From positions 1-64,000 of the forward strand of contig NZ_NIJM01000003.1 of assembly GCF_002836945.1 (NCBI RefSeq): DNA of 64,000 nt, read 5' to 3'. The stretch comes from Shewanella chilikensis. GTDB taxonomy: Bacteria > Pseudomonadota > Gammaproteobacteria > Enterobacterales > Shewanellaceae. This document shows positions 1 through 8,850 of the stretch, piece by piece. A program made the translations under genes and the position numbers. Positions within the stretch are counted from its first letter, which is position 1. Each line of letters begins with the position of its first letter. The notes under the pieces are model-generated. The model was not told the origin of the DNA and ran no database searches. It saw only the letters and a list, made by a program, of their open reading frames with translations.

Positions 1-287
1 ACAGTGGCATGAGTGGCCGATGGGATGCCATGTGTGCGATGAAGGCCAAATATGGCGGTAAATGGTGCCGAGGTAAGCAACAAAGCCAAGCAATACATCC
101 TCATTAACCTTAAACCCTTGGTGATTTTGCAGAAACAGGCTTAAGCCTGCCGCAGCCATGCCTGGCAACCGCAGTTTTTGTATGAAGCACGCAGATTACT
201 CGTCTCAGAGAGCCTACTTCCAAAAATCCGTCGTTATTTATCAGAGACTGCCCCCTGCAACGAGCTTCTTTGCAGCTCAGAAAGTGT
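1..287. other. Unrecognised left-edge region
   Basis: No convincing gene is visible. Short open stretches exist on both strands but none resembles a protein I recognise and none has a clear ribosome binding site. The stretch lies directly beyond the point where the transposase fragment loses homology, so it is probably debris of the island or of another mobile element. Its other end is outside the window. Confidence 0.3.
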
Positions 288-686
288 TTAGGATGTCCTG
301 TATATCATGTTCAAGCCTGTGGCATCGATAACGACATGGGCAATCGGGCCATGACTCGGCGTTCGATAGGCAATTTTCACGGTTTTAGCTCGCTTGCTGA
401 GGCAACTATAGTCCGGTGAGGTCAAGGGAACATCCATCAGCTCAAACAAGGAATTAATGACCCCCTCTGTGGCGCGCAACGACAAGCCAAAAACGCTTTT
501 CAGCATCAGAGCGACTTCAATCGCATGGTCAGTAAACTGAAAACCGCGCCCCCGACCACCATGATGCTGATGGCATAACCAGCCCTTAATGGCTGCGTCA
601 TCCATCCAAAAGGTCAATGAACCGCGATTGCGCAAACTCTGGTTGTACTCAGGCCAGTTAATGATTTTGTGCTTGGCTTTACCCAT
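288..686 (-). pseudogene. IS5-family transposase, N-terminal fragment
   Basis: The 132-residue reading frame starts MGKAKHKIINWPEYNQSLRN and carries the N-terminal domain typical of IS903-group transposases (NWPEYN...LRNRGSLTFW, then QFTDHAIEVALMLKSVF). Homology stops just after VVIDATGL, which contains the first Asp of the DDE triad; the rest of the catalytic domain is missing and replaced by a short unrelated tail. Intact members are roughly 300 residues, so this copy cannot be active. Confidence 0.75.
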
Positions 687-767
687 GATGATGACTCTGT
701 CAGTCTGTGCTGAAAGATCTGATCACCGGCGGCTGAAATGGTTCAAAAAGATTTAATCAACAACGCC
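288..767 (-). mobile_element. Truncated IS5-family (IS903-like) insertion sequence
   Basis: One terminal inverted repeat is visible at about 750-767. Read on the minus strand it begins GGCGTTGTTGATTAAATC, close to the IS903-group end (GGCTTTGTTGAATAAATC from memory). Inside it, on the minus strand, lies the start of a transposase gene. The element is cut off near 300, and the second inverted repeat and most of the transposase are absent. The group assignment rests on the inverted repeat and the N-terminal protein sequence; no target-site duplication can be checked. Confidence 0.7.
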
Positions 768-1011
768 CTCGGAGGTTACCAAAGGTCGCATAGTGGTCTG
801 TCACACTGGATTCACTAGCTTCTCTCTGCGGATAGTTTTTCGGGTTGAACGACATGGTGAGCTCAGTTGGCTGTCGATTCTTGTTACGTCCTTGCATTTA
901 TCTTTCACAAAGCCATGATGGCCTATGCCCTGAATCAAAATGTATCGAGGGCTAATACTGGATTGTATCTGTGGGAGTGCCCTAATTTGTTGTGTTCACT
1001 CGCGTGCATTG

Positions 1012-1078
1012 CGCACTTTTAAGTTGACTAGACCGCTTATCAGAGGCACTATCCTGTCCGCACAAGTACGCACTTTTA
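1012..1078. repeat. Direct repeat CGCACTTTTA, two copies
   Basis: The 10-base sequence CGCACTTTTA occurs at 1012-1021 and again at 1069-1078, 57 bases apart start to start, immediately upstream of the ribbon-helix-helix gene. Direct repeats in such a position can be operator sites for the adjacent small DNA-binding protein; that role is inference. Confidence 0.4.
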
Positions 1079-1082
1079 CTCA

Positions 1083-1098
1083 CTGTATATATAAACAG
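1083..1098. promoter_or_regulatory. Candidate operator palindrome before the RHH gene
   Basis: CTGTATATATAAACAG is a near-perfect palindrome (7 of 8 positions pair) ending two bases before the ATG of the ribbon-helix-helix gene. Its core TATATAA could also act as a -10 element. Restriction-modification operons are often autoregulated by a small DNA-binding protein at such a site. Function is inferred from position and symmetry only. Confidence 0.35.
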
Positions 1099-1100
1099 AT

Positions 1101-1280
1101 ATGAATACTAAAAACAGAAAAATAACCGTTTTACTTGAAGAGTCACAATTTGAAAGGTTTGACTCTTATTGTGATAAAAATGGTTATAAAAAGAGCACCT
1201 TGATTTGCAAGCTCATAGGTGACTTTTTAGAAGCTAAAGACACAAATGGAAATCTCAAATCATCAATGCAGAAATCCTAA
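1101..1280 (+). CDS. Small ribbon-helix-helix (CopG/Arc-like) DNA-binding protein
   Basis: This 59-residue frame begins MNTKNRKITVLLEESQFERF. The pattern is that of a ribbon-helix-helix protein: a short basic beta strand (RKITVLL), a helix (EESQFERFDSYCDKN), a turn (GY), then a second helix (KKSTLICKLIGDFLEA). The STLI segment sits where RHH proteins begin helix B. It ends 15 bases before the first methyltransferase and has the same AT-rich composition, so it is probably the operon's first gene and a candidate transcriptional controller of restriction-modification expression. No clear Shine-Dalgarno precedes the ATG. Family assignment is by pattern; role as controller is inference. Confidence 0.6.
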   Translation: MNTKNRKITVLLEESQFERFDSYCDKNGYKKSTLICKLIGDFLEAKDTNGNLKSSMQKS

Positions 1281-1295
1281 AGCAGAGCCAATTAA

Positions 1296-2513
1296 ATGAA
1301 AGAAAAACAATACTTTGATGATGCGAAAAAGTGCTTGGAAAAGTGGAAACCTCTAAGTTCTTCTAATGACGAACATGAGATACAAGTTATAGATCTATTT
1401 TGTGGCGCAGGTGGCATGTCACTTGGGTTTGCTGCTCTAGCTCAAACAGAGGGCGTATTTAAAGTTATTGGAGGTGGGGATATCAATAAGGTTTCCTTGT
1501 CAACCTATAGCCACAACTTTAATGTGCCAGGGGTCGAAATTGATGTTCAGGAACTAGCATCAAGTGAAAATAAGTTAGAACTATTTCTTGAACAGTTAGA
1601 TGGATATGACCCCTCAAAGAAAACAGTTTTAATAGGATGCGCTCCCTGCCAAGGATTTAGCGCTCATAGAAAGAAAAACTGGGACAATCCAGATGACAGA
1701 AACGGTTTAGTTGAGGCATTCGCAGAAGTTTGCAAGATGATACAACCGGATTGCGTAATAATGGAAAATGTACCTGAACTGCTATCTGGAAGATATTGGC
1801 ACCACTTCGAAAATTTTCGAGATAAATTAACATCTCAAAACTATATTGTTAAGCAGGCAATTCATAATGCTGCTGCTCAAGGTGTTCCCCAAGAACGCTT
1901 TAGAGCGATCGTGATGGCTATGAAGTCTGATTTTTCATTACCTACAGACAAGCTAGCTCGGGGGAAATTTAAAACTGTTAGATCTGCTATCGGCCAATTA
2001 CCGAGAGTAGAGGCTGGTAAGCCATGTGAAAAAGACTCTATGCATAAAAGCGCTTCACATAGGAACTCTACAATTGAAGTCATAAAGGCTGTGCCATTAG
2101 ACGGTGGAAGTAGACCGAATGGAGTGGGTCCTAAATGTCTCCAGGATTTTAAGGGTTTTGCAGATGTCTATGGACGGCTTAGCTGGGACAAACCGGCAAT
2201 TACAATCACCCATTACGCCAGAAATCCCGCTAGTGGAAGATTTGTTCACCCAGACCAGCATAGAGGTCTAACAGCACGAGAGGCGGCTCGCTTACAAAGC
2301 TTTCCTGATGGATTTGAATTCAAAGGTGGATTCGACGATATATTTAGGCAAATTGGAGAGGCTGTGCCTCCCCTGCTTTCGCTAAGCGTAGCATCCGTAA
2401 CTCTAGCTAATTTCAGACGAGAAACATCACCTAGCAAAGATAACATTGTTGAACTGCCAGTTAACGACTCCTTTGCAGGCGTAATAGCCGGAATAAAAAA
2501 CGGAACAAAATGA
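1296..2513 (+). CDS. DNA (cytosine-5)-methyltransferase, first of a pair
   Basis: This 405-residue enzyme should transfer a methyl group from S-adenosylmethionine to C5 of cytosine in a specific site. The m5C motifs appear in order: motif I DLFCGAGG at residues 33-40, motif IV with the catalytic PCQG around 117-120, motif VI ENV at 157-159, motif VIII QERFR near 199-203, and motifs IX/X near the C-terminus (TAREAARLQSFP, then RQIGEAVPPLL). Motif X has GEAVPP where GNAVPP is usual. The target-recognition region lies between motifs VIII and IX. Its stop overlaps the next start by four bases (ATGA), indicating translational coupling. Composition is AT-rich, unlike the core genes to the right. 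Recognition sequence cannot be read from the protein. Confidence 0.93.
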   Translation: MKEKQYFDDAKKCLEKWKPLSSSNDEHEIQVIDLFCGAGGMSLGFAALAQTEGVFKVIGGGDINKVSLSTYSHNFNVPGVEIDVQELASSENKLELFLEQLDGYDPSKKTVLIGCAPCQGFSAHRKKNWDNPDDRNGLVEAFAEVCKMIQPDCVIMENVPELLSGRYWHHFENFRDKLTSQNYIVKQAIHNAAAQGVPQERFRAIVMAMKSDFSLPTDKLARGKFKTVRSAIGQLPRVEAGKPCEKDSMHKSASHRNSTIEVIKAVPLDGGSRPNGVGPKCLQDFKGFADVYGRLSWDKPAITITHYARNPASGRFVHPDQHRGLTAREAARLQSFPDGFEFKGGFDDIFRQIGEAVPPLLSLSVASVTLANFRRETSPSKDNIVELPVNDSFAGVIAGIKNGTK

Positions 2514-3565
2514 AAAAGTTTACTGCTATTGACGCTTTCTGCGGAGCTGGGGGGCTTTCCCTGGGACTTAAAAATGCTGGTTTTGAAATTTTGTTCAGCT
2601 TTGACAGTGACCCTCTCTGCATTGAAACACTAAAAGAAAACAAAAAGTATCATGATCATAAATGCTATTCTTTAGATGTAAAGGATTCACTAAATGATCG
2701 GGTTCTTAAAATTGTAAACCTCAAGAGAGGGGATCTAGACCTTTTAGCTGGAGGCCCACCATGCCAAGGATTTAGTATTCAAAGGACGGTGGGAGGTGAT
2801 TTTGATGATCGAAATTTACTCGTGGACGATTACGGCGATTTAATAATTGAAGTATATCCAAAGTTTTTCTTACTTGAGAATGTAACAGGGATCGGTGGAA
2901 AACGCGGGCGTGAAATTCTGGAAAAGTTTAAAAAAAGAATGGAGAGCCATGACTATATATGCCATGAAAGAATTCTGGATGCTAAGGACTACGGCGTTCC
3001 TCAACGTAGGAAGAGGTATATTTTGGTTGGCGAGAGAACATCTTCAGATTCACACTTTTGTTGGCCGAAAGCAAATCAGATAAAAGTTAAAACAGTACGA
3101 GATGCAATTGCTCATTTACCACCTATTCCAAGTGATGGTAAGCCGCACCCTGATATTCCTATGCATAGAGCTGATAAGCTATCAGATAAAAATTTGGAGC
3201 GAATAAGGGCAATTAGTTCCGGTCAAGCTAGAGAGCACCTACCAAATGAGTTGCTGGCTGAATGTCATAAATTAAGTGCTGATAAAATAGGGCATAGAAA
3301 TGTTTATGGAAGAATGGAATGGGACCTTGTGGCACCTACAATAACAGCCAAGTTTGACTCATTTACCAGAGGAAAGTTTGGTCATCCAGTTCAAGATCGG
3401 AGTATATCACTGCTTGAAGGAGCTTTGCTTCAAACATTTCCAGAAGATTATGTTTTTTTAGGAAATAAAATTCAGGCAGCAAGACAAATCGGAAATGCTG
3501 TCCCTCCATTATTGGCCGAGGTCATTGGTAAGGAAATAATAAGAGCACTAAAAAATGAGTTTTGA
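2510..3565 (+). CDS. DNA (cytosine-5)-methyltransferase, second of a pair
   Basis: A second m5C methyltransferase of 351 residues, clearly different from its neighbour. Motif I DAFCGAGG lies at residues 8-15, the catalytic PPCQG near 83-87, ENV at 123-125, QRRKR in the motif VIII position, and ARQIGNAVPPLL as motif X near the end. It overlaps both neighbours (4 bases upstream, 11 bases downstream), so all three enzymes are probably co-translated. Pairs of m5C enzymes are known from systems with asymmetric recognition sites, where each strand needs its own enzyme; whether that applies here is inference. Confidence 0.93.
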   Translation: MKKFTAIDAFCGAGGLSLGLKNAGFEILFSFDSDPLCIETLKENKKYHDHKCYSLDVKDSLNDRVLKIVNLKRGDLDLLAGGPPCQGFSIQRTVGGDFDDRNLLVDDYGDLIIEVYPKFFLLENVTGIGGKRGREILEKFKKRMESHDYICHERILDAKDYGVPQRRKRYILVGERTSSDSHFCWPKANQIKVKTVRDAIAHLPPIPSDGKPHPDIPMHRADKLSDKNLERIRAISSGQAREHLPNELLAECHKLSADKIGHRNVYGRMEWDLVAPTITAKFDSFTRGKFGHPVQDRSISLLEGALLQTFPEDYVFLGNKIQAARQIGNAVPPLLAEVIGKEIIRALKNEF

Positions 3566-6500
3566 CAAAATTACAGAAAGCTACTTAAAGAGCTTCCAAG
3601 AAGTCTGCAAGGCGACATATTCTTCTGGGGTTAACTCAATTGAGCTTGCATCACGACCAGTAGTTCATCGCTATATCGAATCGCTAATCAATCTATTTAA
3701 ATCAGATTTCTCCGAGATCGTCATACATCATGATGTTAACTATACAAAGCATGATCGTCCTGATTGGAGACTGGAAGATCCAAGTACATTTGGCATTTAT
3801 TGTTTTGGAGACCATAAATCTCTTTCGATCGACAAAGAGTTTTCACTAACTAAGTCTGAAAAAAAACAAATTGAGAGATACATAAGTCTTGGCAGACCTG
3901 TTTTTGTTTTTGATGGCCTGGAATTTTTGTTTTTTGAAAAAGATATAGAAAACCCAAAGAGAGAGCAGCTGATACCCAAACCTGCCAATTTAAGTTCTGA
4001 CTGGGACAAGATATCTGCAAACCCTTCTGTTGAAATTGAATTTCGTAATCTGATTAACAACCCTGGCTATAGGCGGTGGACGGAATCACAATTAATCGAG
4101 CAGCTCGCTGTAAGAGCTAGAACGCTATCAGAAGAGTTAAAAGACCTACTGTGCGCACCAATAGGAAGTGGAGCATCGACTGCCGAAGAACATCTAATTG
4201 TAGCGTTACATAGCCTAAAAGGTATTATAGAAAAACATCATGACCCATCACTTTCAGATATAAACTCATGTTCCGATTTTATTGCTCAAGTACTAACCTT
4301 TGGCCTTTTCTATGCACATACAAGAAATCCGATTAATGAATCATCACCAAAGGAAAGAAGGGTTGCAATAGGCGAGTTTTGGAACTCATCAGCTACTGAT
4401 GACGCGGCGTCTAAGCTACGCCCGTTTAAGTCAATAATTGACGAGCTATCGGGTGTAGTCAAAGGTCAAAATATACTATCTGATTGGTATGCAGAAGTAT
4501 TAGGGGTTTTGGCTCATGCTGAATTCATGGGGACGGAAAAAACAGAACTTGACTTTCACGCTCTATTTGAGACATTCCTTGATAAGTTTGATTCAAGAAC
4601 TAGATTTGACCGAGGAGCATTTTACACTCCATCAGTTCTCTCAAATTGGACTGTAGAGTTTACAAAGCAATTGTGCGAAAAACACTTTTCCGGCAACATC
4701 TTTGAAATTGCAGACAAAATAATTGACCCTTGCTGTGGTACTGGTAGCTTTTTAGAAGCTTTATTTCGCGAAAATAAGGAAGAATCTAACTGCAAATTAG
4801 TCGGTTTGGAAATACTTCCTGCACCCTACGCATTAGCTCACTATAGAATGTTCGAGGTTGAGAAACAGTTAAGCAGCAAATTAAATATTGAAATACTTCT
4901 TACAGATACGCTGTCAGACTATATATTGGACAGCGCCACTAGTATAGATGAAGGCTTTTCAAAAGAAAGAGAGCGAGCTGCAAGTAGCTGCAAACCTCCA
5001 ATAAAGATTGTAATTGGAAACCCTCCATCATCTAATCATCCAGCCAATAGCGCTCCGAGAACTAAAATTGATTCCTTACTGAATGACTTCAGACCACCTA
5101 AGTCTGAAATAAGTGATAGACAAAATATTCAAAAAGCACTAAATAACGAAGCATTTCGCTTCCTTCGCTGGTGCTGCGAAAGAATACTTGAAAATGGTGA
5201 AGGTATAGTTTCATTAATCCTACCCGGAGCATTTACAAGAGCAATATCTTTTAAATATGCTAGAAAATGGATCGCTGAACAATTTGACCATATTTATGTT
5301 TTTGAAATTGATGGAGATGCGCGAACGAACGACGCAATCCAATCAATTTTTTCAGTATTACAAGGAAGAATGGTTTTGTTCTGTGTCAAAACCTCTGAGT
5401 CAGCAAACTTCAATTTGATTCATTACAAAGATATCACCGAAAAATCAAAAGGTGATAAGCTGCGTTTTTTACAATCAACTCTGGATATTGATACGTTAGA
5501 TGTATTTAATGTATCAGAAGAAAGCTATGCCTTTGCCCCGTCAAAAAAATACCCCAAGGAGAAGTGGGCTAAATATTGGCCGTTGACTAAAACTTCATGC
5601 TCTGAAGGTATTTTCAAAGTCAAATGCTCTGCTGTCAAACTCGCTCCAAGTGCTATGCTCTTTCATACTTCGGAACCAATGCTTCTTAGAAGAACGCAAG
5701 AACTAGGAAATGCTAAAATTTCAAATAGTGTTCTTATTAAAAAATGGTTTTCCGGTCAAAAACGACCTCCCTCTTCAGCCAAATTAACCGTAGACGTGAA
5801 AAGCAAACTACTTAAAGCAGCACAGAACAAAGTTGTCAGTAGTTATAACTTTCGTCCATTTGTTTATGGAAAAGTATTAAATGATGACGATCTGTTTTCT
5901 GCGTTATCTGCAGCACCTGGTGGTGGTACTAGAGCTCGGCCTGAAGTAAGAAAAGCATTTATGGAAGGAGCTGTAGGAATCTCTTTTTCACCCTCTACAA
6001 TCGACCTCGGTTCTACATTAACAAGGTTTTCTAGCTTCTCTTGGGCGCTTCCAGATAATGACATCGTAGCTCGAGGCAATGCTATGATATATTGCGACCA
6101 ATTTTCATTTAGAACTAAAAGCGGTGACCTTGAAGTTTCATCAAATTTAAATCCGCGTGTAGAGTCTTTGTTTTATTTTTCAGAGAACGTCCAAAGATCA
6201 GCGCTTTACTATATATATGCTGTTTCAAGCTCATCTAGTTACTTAGATTCATTTGAGGGTGTACTTTATGGACCATCAAATCCTGTGTCACCACCAAGAA
6301 TTCCAATTGCATCAGATTTACAGATTCGAAAGATGCTGACTATGCTGGGTGAAGAGCTCGCACTACTCGAGAATCCAGATTATTGTCCCGAACATTCAAG
6401 GACTTTGTCTCCTGTGCAGCCTATTCCTGCTAATTTTAGATTAAATAGGCATTCATATGATGCAAGCACAAACTCTTTGTTACTGATTGGAGAGCAAGGA

Positions 6501-6749
6501 ACAATAACGATAGATAATGTTCCTGAATTTATTTTTGGTTTAAAAATTTCAGGTCATAATGTCGTTGACAAGTGGCTAAGAGAAAAAAATACCAACTACT
6601 TCCGTAAAGACTTTGGAAATATTGAATTAGAGGAGCTCATTAGTTTGCTTAACAGAGTTGAACTACAGTTTGGAGTTTTAAGTAAGATAGATCCAATTGT
6701 TGAAAAAATGATTTTGGATGACAATGTCATCACTTCAAGTCCACTTTGA
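3555..6749 (+). CDS. Fused nuclease / N6-adenine methyltransferase (type IIG-like restriction-modification enzyme)
   Basis: This 1064-residue protein combines two activities by motif. Near the N-terminus a PD-(D/E)XK-like nuclease core is visible: RPD at 68-70 and DHK at 86-88, followed by a strand-like segment GRPVFVFDGLEFLFF (113-127) resembling the end of that fold in type I and IIG enzymes. The methyltransferase part has FYTP (356-359), motif I DPCCGTG (391-397) and motif IV NPPS (489-492), which marks amino-methyltransferases; Ser in the last place is unusual (Tyr, Phe or Trp is common). The C-terminal half would hold target recognition. No separate restriction gene is present, so cleavage, if any, must come from this protein. 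The nuclease call is tentative, the methyltransferase call firm. Confidence 0.8.
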   Translation: MSFDKITESYLKSFQEVCKATYSSGVNSIELASRPVVHRYIESLINLFKSDFSEIVIHHDVNYTKHDRPDWRLEDPSTFGIYCFGDHKSLSIDKEFSLTKSEKKQIERYISLGRPVFVFDGLEFLFFEKDIENPKREQLIPKPANLSSDWDKISANPSVEIEFRNLINNPGYRRWTESQLIEQLAVRARTLSEELKDLLCAPIGSGASTAEEHLIVALHSLKGIIEKHHDPSLSDINSCSDFIAQVLTFGLFYAHTRNPINESSPKERRVAIGEFWNSSATDDAASKLRPFKSIIDELSGVVKGQNILSDWYAEVLGVLAHAEFMGTEKTELDFHALFETFLDKFDSRTRFDRGAFYTPSVLSNWTVEFTKQLCEKHFSGNIFEIADKIIDPCCGTGSFLEALFRENKEESNCKLVGLEILPAPYALAHYRMFEVEKQLSSKLNIEILLTDTLSDYILDSATSIDEGFSKERERAASSCKPPIKIVIGNPPSSNHPANSAPRTKIDSLLNDFRPPKSEISDRQNIQKALNNEAFRFLRWCCERILENGEGIVSLILPGAFTRAISFKYARKWIAEQFDHIYVFEIDGDARTNDAIQSIFSVLQGRMVLFCVKTSESANFNLIHYKDITEKSKGDKLRFLQSTLDIDTLDVFNVSEESYAFAPSKKYPKEKWAKYWPLTKTSCSEGIFKVKCSAVKLAPSAMLFHTSEPMLLRRTQELGNAKISNSVLIKKWFSGQKRPPSSAKLTVDVKSKLLKAAQNKVVSSYNFRPFVYGKVLNDDDLFSALSAAPGGGTRARPEVRKAFMEGAVGISFSPSTIDLGSTLTRFSSFSWALPDNDIVARGNAMIYCDQFSFRTKSGDLEVSSNLNPRVESLFYFSENVQRSALYYIYAVSSSSSYLDSFEGVLYGPSNPVSPPRIPIASDLQIRKMLTMLGEELALLENPDYCPEHSRTLSPVQPIPANFRLNRHSYDASTNSLLLIGEQGTITIDNVPEFIFGLKISGHNVVDKWLREKNTNYFRKDFGNIELEELISLLNRVELQFGVLSKIDPIVEKMILDDNVITSSPL

Positions 6750-6839
6750 AGTGTGAGACTGTGGAAGTAAACTTTTGTCCTTACACCTCGGTCAGGGCAA
6801 CTTCGGCATCGTCTTTGTCTTCGTAAGTGTTGAGAAGTT

Positions 6840-8399
6840 TCATAAAGATTTCGGTACTGGATTCTTTGGAAGCGGACATAGAGCATCCCTAAAGTTCTTG
6901 ATGAACCATTCACTGGGTTTGTTGCTGTAGTTTCCTTGTATGAGTTTGATGTTGTTGAAAAGGCGTTTACCACCTTTGGAGCGGATGTAGTCGACAAAGT
7001 CGAGGAATCCTATACGAAGTAGCTCATTATGGATAGGGATGGCTCGTACTGCGTTTGGTGTCTTTATGTATTGGTCATCGGTAGAGCGTTCAACCACAAA
7101 GCAATTTATCCCGCTTATTTGGCGTATGTTGCTTACTTGAAGTTGAGATATCTCCCCCAAACGCATACCACTATAGGCCGCGATAAGAGGTAGCCAGAAG
7201 TGGCTGGCATGTTGGATTTGTTTAGTCTTAACCCCTCTCTGCTCAACAAACAGCCGGTGTGAAAATATCTGCTTAGCTTCATGGTCTGTTATCGGGTCAC
7301 GCTTAGCTATCTTTGCTGATTTAGGTGCCGGCAAGTTGTCATCCGGTAGCGGATTGCGTTCAATAAATCCCATGGATTCACACCAACGGAAGAACTCCCT
7401 GAGGCGATTCATATGATTGTTGGCTGTGGTTACCGAGATCCGGTGTGCGTCATTGTCTGTGAGGCAAGCCATCAAGCCTTTTGCTGTGATATCAGCTTGT
7501 GTTTTGCCTTTGGCTAACCGTACCAGTGTAGCCCTGAGTTCACGGCCCTGAGTGCGATTCAGGCTGCTTACTGGACCATCACCCAGGTGGTGAAGTGCGA
7601 TGAACAACGAGTGTTCGTACTGTTTGATTGTTCTCATTTTCCAGCCTTTCAGCTGGTTTTCCGACAGGTAAGCGTCCATAAGCTCAGAGAGCACTTTTTC
7701 GGACGCCGGTTCAGTTCCCTGTTTGGGAGTTGGTTCTGCTACCTGTAGTAGTTCCTCAATGGATTCCAGTGGTTTGTTGTTCAATAATGCCTGATAGATG
7801 GAAGGCACCAAGTCACAAACTTTCCTTACTAGCTTATCGAGAGTAGGGGGAGACGGTGGAGAGCTGGTGGTATCTTCGAAGTAATCCTGAACCAACTGTT
7901 GAGACTGTGTCAGGTCATTGAGCCTAGACGCTTCTATTGCTTGGCTTTTGAAAAGATGTAGCAGATCTATCCATAATTCATATTCACTCATGGTTCTTGG
8001 CCTTGATTGCCAATCGGCCAGTTCCATACTGTGGTAATGATGGATTATCTTTCTAGCTTGATTTTTGATCGTTTCATAAGTAGATACCATCTGAGATTCC
8101 TCATGTGTTGACTTTGGGATGGTCTCAGGTCCCGAGAAGTAGTCATTGGGTTCAGTAGGCCCAGTAACTCCACCTAATGCGGTGGCAACATGATGTGTTC
8201 TCAAACAGTTACCGATCAAATCGGCAGTTCGTCTGCGAATGAAACTATTGAGTAGTACTGCCAACGTTCTAGCCTCTGTAACATCGGCAGTTCGAAGGGA
8301 AACTCTCAACGTCCTATTTATACGCCTATTCGGGAGTCGTTGTCTATACCACCAGATTGCATTTCTTTGATAAAGATAGGTGGGGAAAAGGGAAGCCAT
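6840..8399 (-). pseudogene. Tyrosine integrase lacking its C-terminal catalytic end
   Basis: The product is a phage-type tyrosine recombinase of the kind that targets tmRNA and tRNA genes. I chose the ATG giving MASLFPTYLYQRNAIWWYRQ; a GTG nine bases upstream is also possible. An N-terminal arm-binding region and a core-binding domain precede the catalytic domain, where SGMRLGEISQL supplies the first Arg and IKTPNAVRAIPIH the Lys-region strand. After SEWFIKNFRDAL homology ends near 6885 and a short unrelated tail (CPLPKNPVPKSL) follows. The HxxR box, the later His and the nucleophilic Tyr are all missing, so the enzyme cannot recombine. A 32-codon frame on the same strand (6879-6781, starting MSASKESSTEIF) begins at the break and may be a fragment of whatever replaced the C-terminus. 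Confidence 0.8.
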
Positions 8400-8441
8400 G
8401 TAGCACACTCCTGTAGCACAGAGGTGTCAGGCTTAGATAAG

Positions 8442-8478
8442 AAAAAAGGACTGAAACCTTAACGGAATCAGTCCTTTT
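8442..8478 (-). terminator. Terminator of ssrA
   Basis: Read on the minus strand, an 11-bp stem (AAAAGGACTGA pairing with TCAGTCCTTTT, 8468-8478 with 8444-8454) is followed by a T-rich run. It lies directly downstream of the tmRNA 3' end, so it ends ssrA transcription and shields the integrase side. If the island uses the ssrA 3' end as attachment site, this terminator lies on the island side of the junction. Confidence 0.85.
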
Positions 8479-8484
8479 GAGAGT

Positions 8485-8839
8485 TGGTGGAGGCGGCGGG
8501 ACTTGAACCCGCGTCCGAAAAACCTACGCTCAAGGCGCTACATGCTTAGTCTCTCTTTTATTTAACCGGTTGAACTCCGAAAGACAGGATTCCAAACGGT
8601 GAGCCTGGTACTGTTTCGCGGTTCACCCCCAGACAAGGTTCCCTCGCTAGCACTATGTAAGGTGACCATCAAATCCACTGCCCATGTGCGAGACCTGTGG
8701 TAGATGGCTAGCGGCCTTAAGCTGCTAGAGCGTAGTTATCGTCGTTTGCAACTATAACTGTGCGGCTTTTTACGAGGCCAACCGCCCCTCGGCATGCTCC
8801 CGGAGTTTCGCGAATCCCGTCGAATCCAGAATCGCCCCC
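8485..8839 (-). ncRNA. ssrA: Transfer-messenger RNA (tmRNA)
   Basis: The 355-base tmRNA rescues stalled ribosomes together with SmpB. The 5' end GGGGGCG (8839 leftwards) pairs over seven positions with CGCCTCC just before ACCA at the 3' end (8485). The T arm GGTTCAAGTCCC and the 5' segment GATTCTGGATTCGACGGGAT are canonical. The tag frame at 8749-8717 (minus) encodes ANDDNYALAA followed by TAA. The 3' end is a classic integration site for integrative elements, and a truncated integrase lies just beyond it. Confidence 0.98.
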
Positions 8840-8850
8840 GTGATGTGTTG

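Larger units (their letters stand above)
768..1100. other. Intergenic region upstream of the restriction-modification operon
   Basis: Between the IS end and the first operon gene there is no recognisable complete gene. A 46-codon minus-strand frame (897 to 757, starting MQGRNKNRQPTELTMSFNPK) runs into the IS inverted repeat and could be the N-terminus of a gene cut by the IS, but I do not recognise it. The right half carries the repeats listed separately and must hold the operon promoter; I cannot point to a convincing -35/-10 pair. Confidence 0.35.

Noticed and set aside
1296..6749. BREX or DISARM system
   Set aside because: No PglZ, BrxC, helicase or DrmA/DrmB-like gene is present; only methyltransferases and a nuclease-like domain.
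6781..6879. 32-codon minus-strand frame starting MSASKESSTEIF at the integrase break
   Set aside because: Too short to judge; likely a fragment left at the deletion junction, mentioned under the integrase entry instead of as a gene.
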